Positions 61,801 to 64,000 of a stretch of 64,000 bases of DNA are shown here, in pieces (position 1 is the first letter of the stretch; the number at the start of each line of letters is the position of its first letter). Origin of the DNA: Siphonodentalium dalli (taxonomy: Eukaryota > Mollusca > Scaphopoda > Gadilida > Siphonodentaliidae); NCBI GenBank assembly GCA_032622095.1, contig CP136068.1, forward strand, positions 61,094,025-61,158,024, read 5' to 3'. The position numbers were made by a program, and so were the translations under genes. A model generated the notes under the pieces. That model saw nothing but the letters and a program-made list of their open reading frames with translations. It did no database searches and was not told where the DNA came from.

Positions 61801-64000
61801 TATCTATAGAATTGTGTGACGGGGAGACCTATATATGTATGTGGTGGGGATATCTATATATGTGTGTGGTGGGAATACCTATATATGAATGCGGTGGGGA
61901 TACCTATATATGTATGTGGTGGGGATACCTATATATGTATGTGGCGGGGATACCTATAGATGTGTGTGGTGGGGATACCTATATATGTATGTGGCGGGGA
62001 TGCCTATAGATGTATGTGGTGGGGATACCTATATATGTATGTGGTGGGGATACCTATATATGTGTGTGGCGGGGATACATATATATATGTGTGTGGTGGG
62101 GATACCTATATATGTGTGTGGTGGGGATACCTATAGATGTATGTGGTGGGTAGACCTATATATGTATGTGGCGGGGATACCTATATTTGTATGTGGTGGG
62201 GATACCTATATATGTGTGTGGTGGTGATACCTATATATGTGTGTGGTGGTGATACCTATATATGTATGTGGTGGTGATACCTATATATGTATGTGGTTGT
62301 GATACCTATATATGTATGTGGTGGGGATACCTATAGATGTATGTGGTGGGGATACCTATAGATGTGTGTGGCGGGGATACATATAGATGTATGTGGTGGT
62401 GATACCTATATATGTATGTGGTGGGGATACCTATAGATGTGTGTGGTGGTGATACCTATAGATGTGTGTGGCGGGGATACCTATAGATGTGTGTGGTGGG
62501 ATACCTATATATGTATGTGGTGGAGATACCTATATATGTGTGTGGTGAGGATACCTATAGATGTGTGTGGTGGTGATACCTATATCTGTGTGTGGTGGGG
62601 ATACCTATATATGTATGTGGTGGTGATACCTATATATGTATGTGGCGGGGATACCTATATATGTGTGTGGTGGTGATACCTACAGATGTGTGTGGTGGGG
62701 ATACCTATATTTGTGTGTGGTGAGGATACCTATATATGTGTGTGGCGGGGATACCTATATATGTGTGTGGTGGGGATACCTATCTATGTGTGTGGTGGGG
62801 ATACCTGTATGTGTGTGGTGGGGATACCTATATATGTATGTGGTGGGGATACCTATATATGTGTGTGGTGGGGATACCTATATATGTGTGTGGTGGGGAT
62901 ACCTATATATGTGTGTGGTGGGGATACCTATATATGTATGTGGTGGGGATACCTACATATGTATGTGGCGGGGATACCTATATATGTGTGTGGCGGGGAT
63001 ACCTATATATGTGTGTGGTGGGGATACCTATATATGTTTGTGGTGGGGATACCTACATATGTGTGTGGTGGGGATACCTATAGATGTGTGTGATGGGGAT
63101 ACCTATATATGTGTGTGGTGGGGATACCTATAGATTTGTGTGGTGGGGATACCTATAGATGTGTGTGGTGGGGATACCTATATATGTGTGTGGTGGGGAT
63201 ACCTATATATGTGTGTGGTGGGGATACCTATATATGTATGTGGTGGGGATGCCTATATATGTATGTGGTGGGGATGCCTATATATGTGTGTGGTGGGGAT
63301 ACCTATAGATGTGTGTGGTGGTGATACATATAGATGTGTGTGGTGGGGATACCTATAGATGTATGTGGCGGGATACCTATATATGTATGTGGCAGTGATA
63401 CATATAGATGTGTGTGGTGGAGATACCTATAAATGTATGTGGTGGGGATACCTATAGATGTATGTGGTGGTGATACCTATAGATGTATGTGGTGTGGATA
63501 CCTATATATGTGTGTGGCGGTGATACATATAGATGTGTATGGAGGGGATACCTATAGATGTGTATGGAGGGGATAACTATAGATGTATGTGGTGGGGATA
63601 CCTATATATGTGTGTGGCGGTGAAACATATAGATGTGTATGGTGGGGATACCTATATATGTGTGTGGTGGGGATACCTATAGATGTGTGTGGTGGTGATA
63701 CATATAGATGTGTGTGGTGGGGATACCTATATATGTGTGTGGCGGTGATACATATAGATGTGTATGGTGGGGATACCTATAGATGTGTATGGAGGGGATA
63801 TCTATAGATGTATGTGGTGGGGATACCTATATATGTATGTGGTGGTGATACCTATATATGTATTTGGTTGGGATACCTATATATGTGTGTGGCGGTGATA
63901 CATATAGATGTGTATGGTGGGGATACCTATAGATGTGTATTGAGGGGATACATATAGATGTATGTGGTGGGGATACCTATATATGTGTGTGGCGGTGAAA
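55874..64000. repeat. 25-bp satellite array, block 5 (runs off the window)
   Basis: Same monomer family, resuming in exact phase with block 4 across the retrotransposon. From about 58083 to 60379 it is repeated at 61704-64000 with an offset of 3621 bp. Marker units include GGATATCTATAGAATTGTG (58178 and 61799) and GATACCTGTATGTGTG (59180 and 62801). In the right half, variants with GGCGGTGATACAT and TGTATGGAGGGG become common, so monomer composition drifts along the array. The right boundary is not in the window. Confidence 0.95.

Overview
The window looks like a repeat-dominated, non-genic part of an animal genome, most likely a mollusc. That host call is inference. It rests on AT-rich non-coding DNA, fragments of CR1/L2-type LINEs, a tyrosine-recombinase retrotransposon, and dispersed repeats with TCCG-rich runs and 'agttatggccc' motifs that I associate with molluscan genomes. 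I see no convincing host gene, tRNA or rRNA.

Layout. Positions 1-14618 are AT-rich intergenic DNA packed with decayed repeats: an inverted repeat pair at its two ends (1-207 and 13276-13482), about six degenerate ~180-bp units (320-1260), a LINE 3' fragment (1351-1780), an imperfect long hairpin (4466-4578), a broken LINE on the minus strand (8829-10802), a degenerate short-period tandem array (11210-12570) and a dispersed repeat carrying two 170-bp units (13955-14600). A 100-base N run (14619-14718) marks an assembly gap.

From 14719 to the window end the host sequence is one giant 25-bp satellite, about 37.7 kb or roughly 1,500 monomers. Single-base monomer variants are arranged in kilobase-scale higher-order blocks that recur at spacings of 1543, 1569, 2207, 2856 and 3621 bp. 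A 5'-truncated, frameshifted LINE sits in the array three times (18849-19168, 23069-24500, 25925-27356). These are copies of one insertion that was amplified with the surrounding satellite.

The most interesting object is an 8440-bp Ngaro/PAT-like (DIRS-order) retrotransposon at 47434-55873 on the plus strand. It has split direct repeats in the order A1 - gag - RT/RNase H - tyrosine recombinase - B1 - A2 - spacer - B2. A1 and A2 are 609 bp each with two differences seen. B1 and B2 are 987 bp each with none seen. It entered a satellite monomer with no target-site duplication, sharing only ATG with the target, and four sister copies of the unoccupied site are present elsewhere in the array. Its gag and RT/RNase H frames are separated by one in-frame UGA, and the RT frame has no ATG before its catalytic motif. 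Gag-Pol read-through is therefore a plausible expression mode. The near-identical repeats and intact catalytic residues suggest a recent and possibly active element.

Expected working of the element, from knowledge of the order: Gag packages the RNA, RT/RNase H makes cDNA using the split repeats to produce a circle carrying a B-A junction, and the tyrosine recombinase integrates that circle at a short shared core. The B1/A2 junction at 53424-53481 carries nested inverted repeats and is the candidate recombination site.
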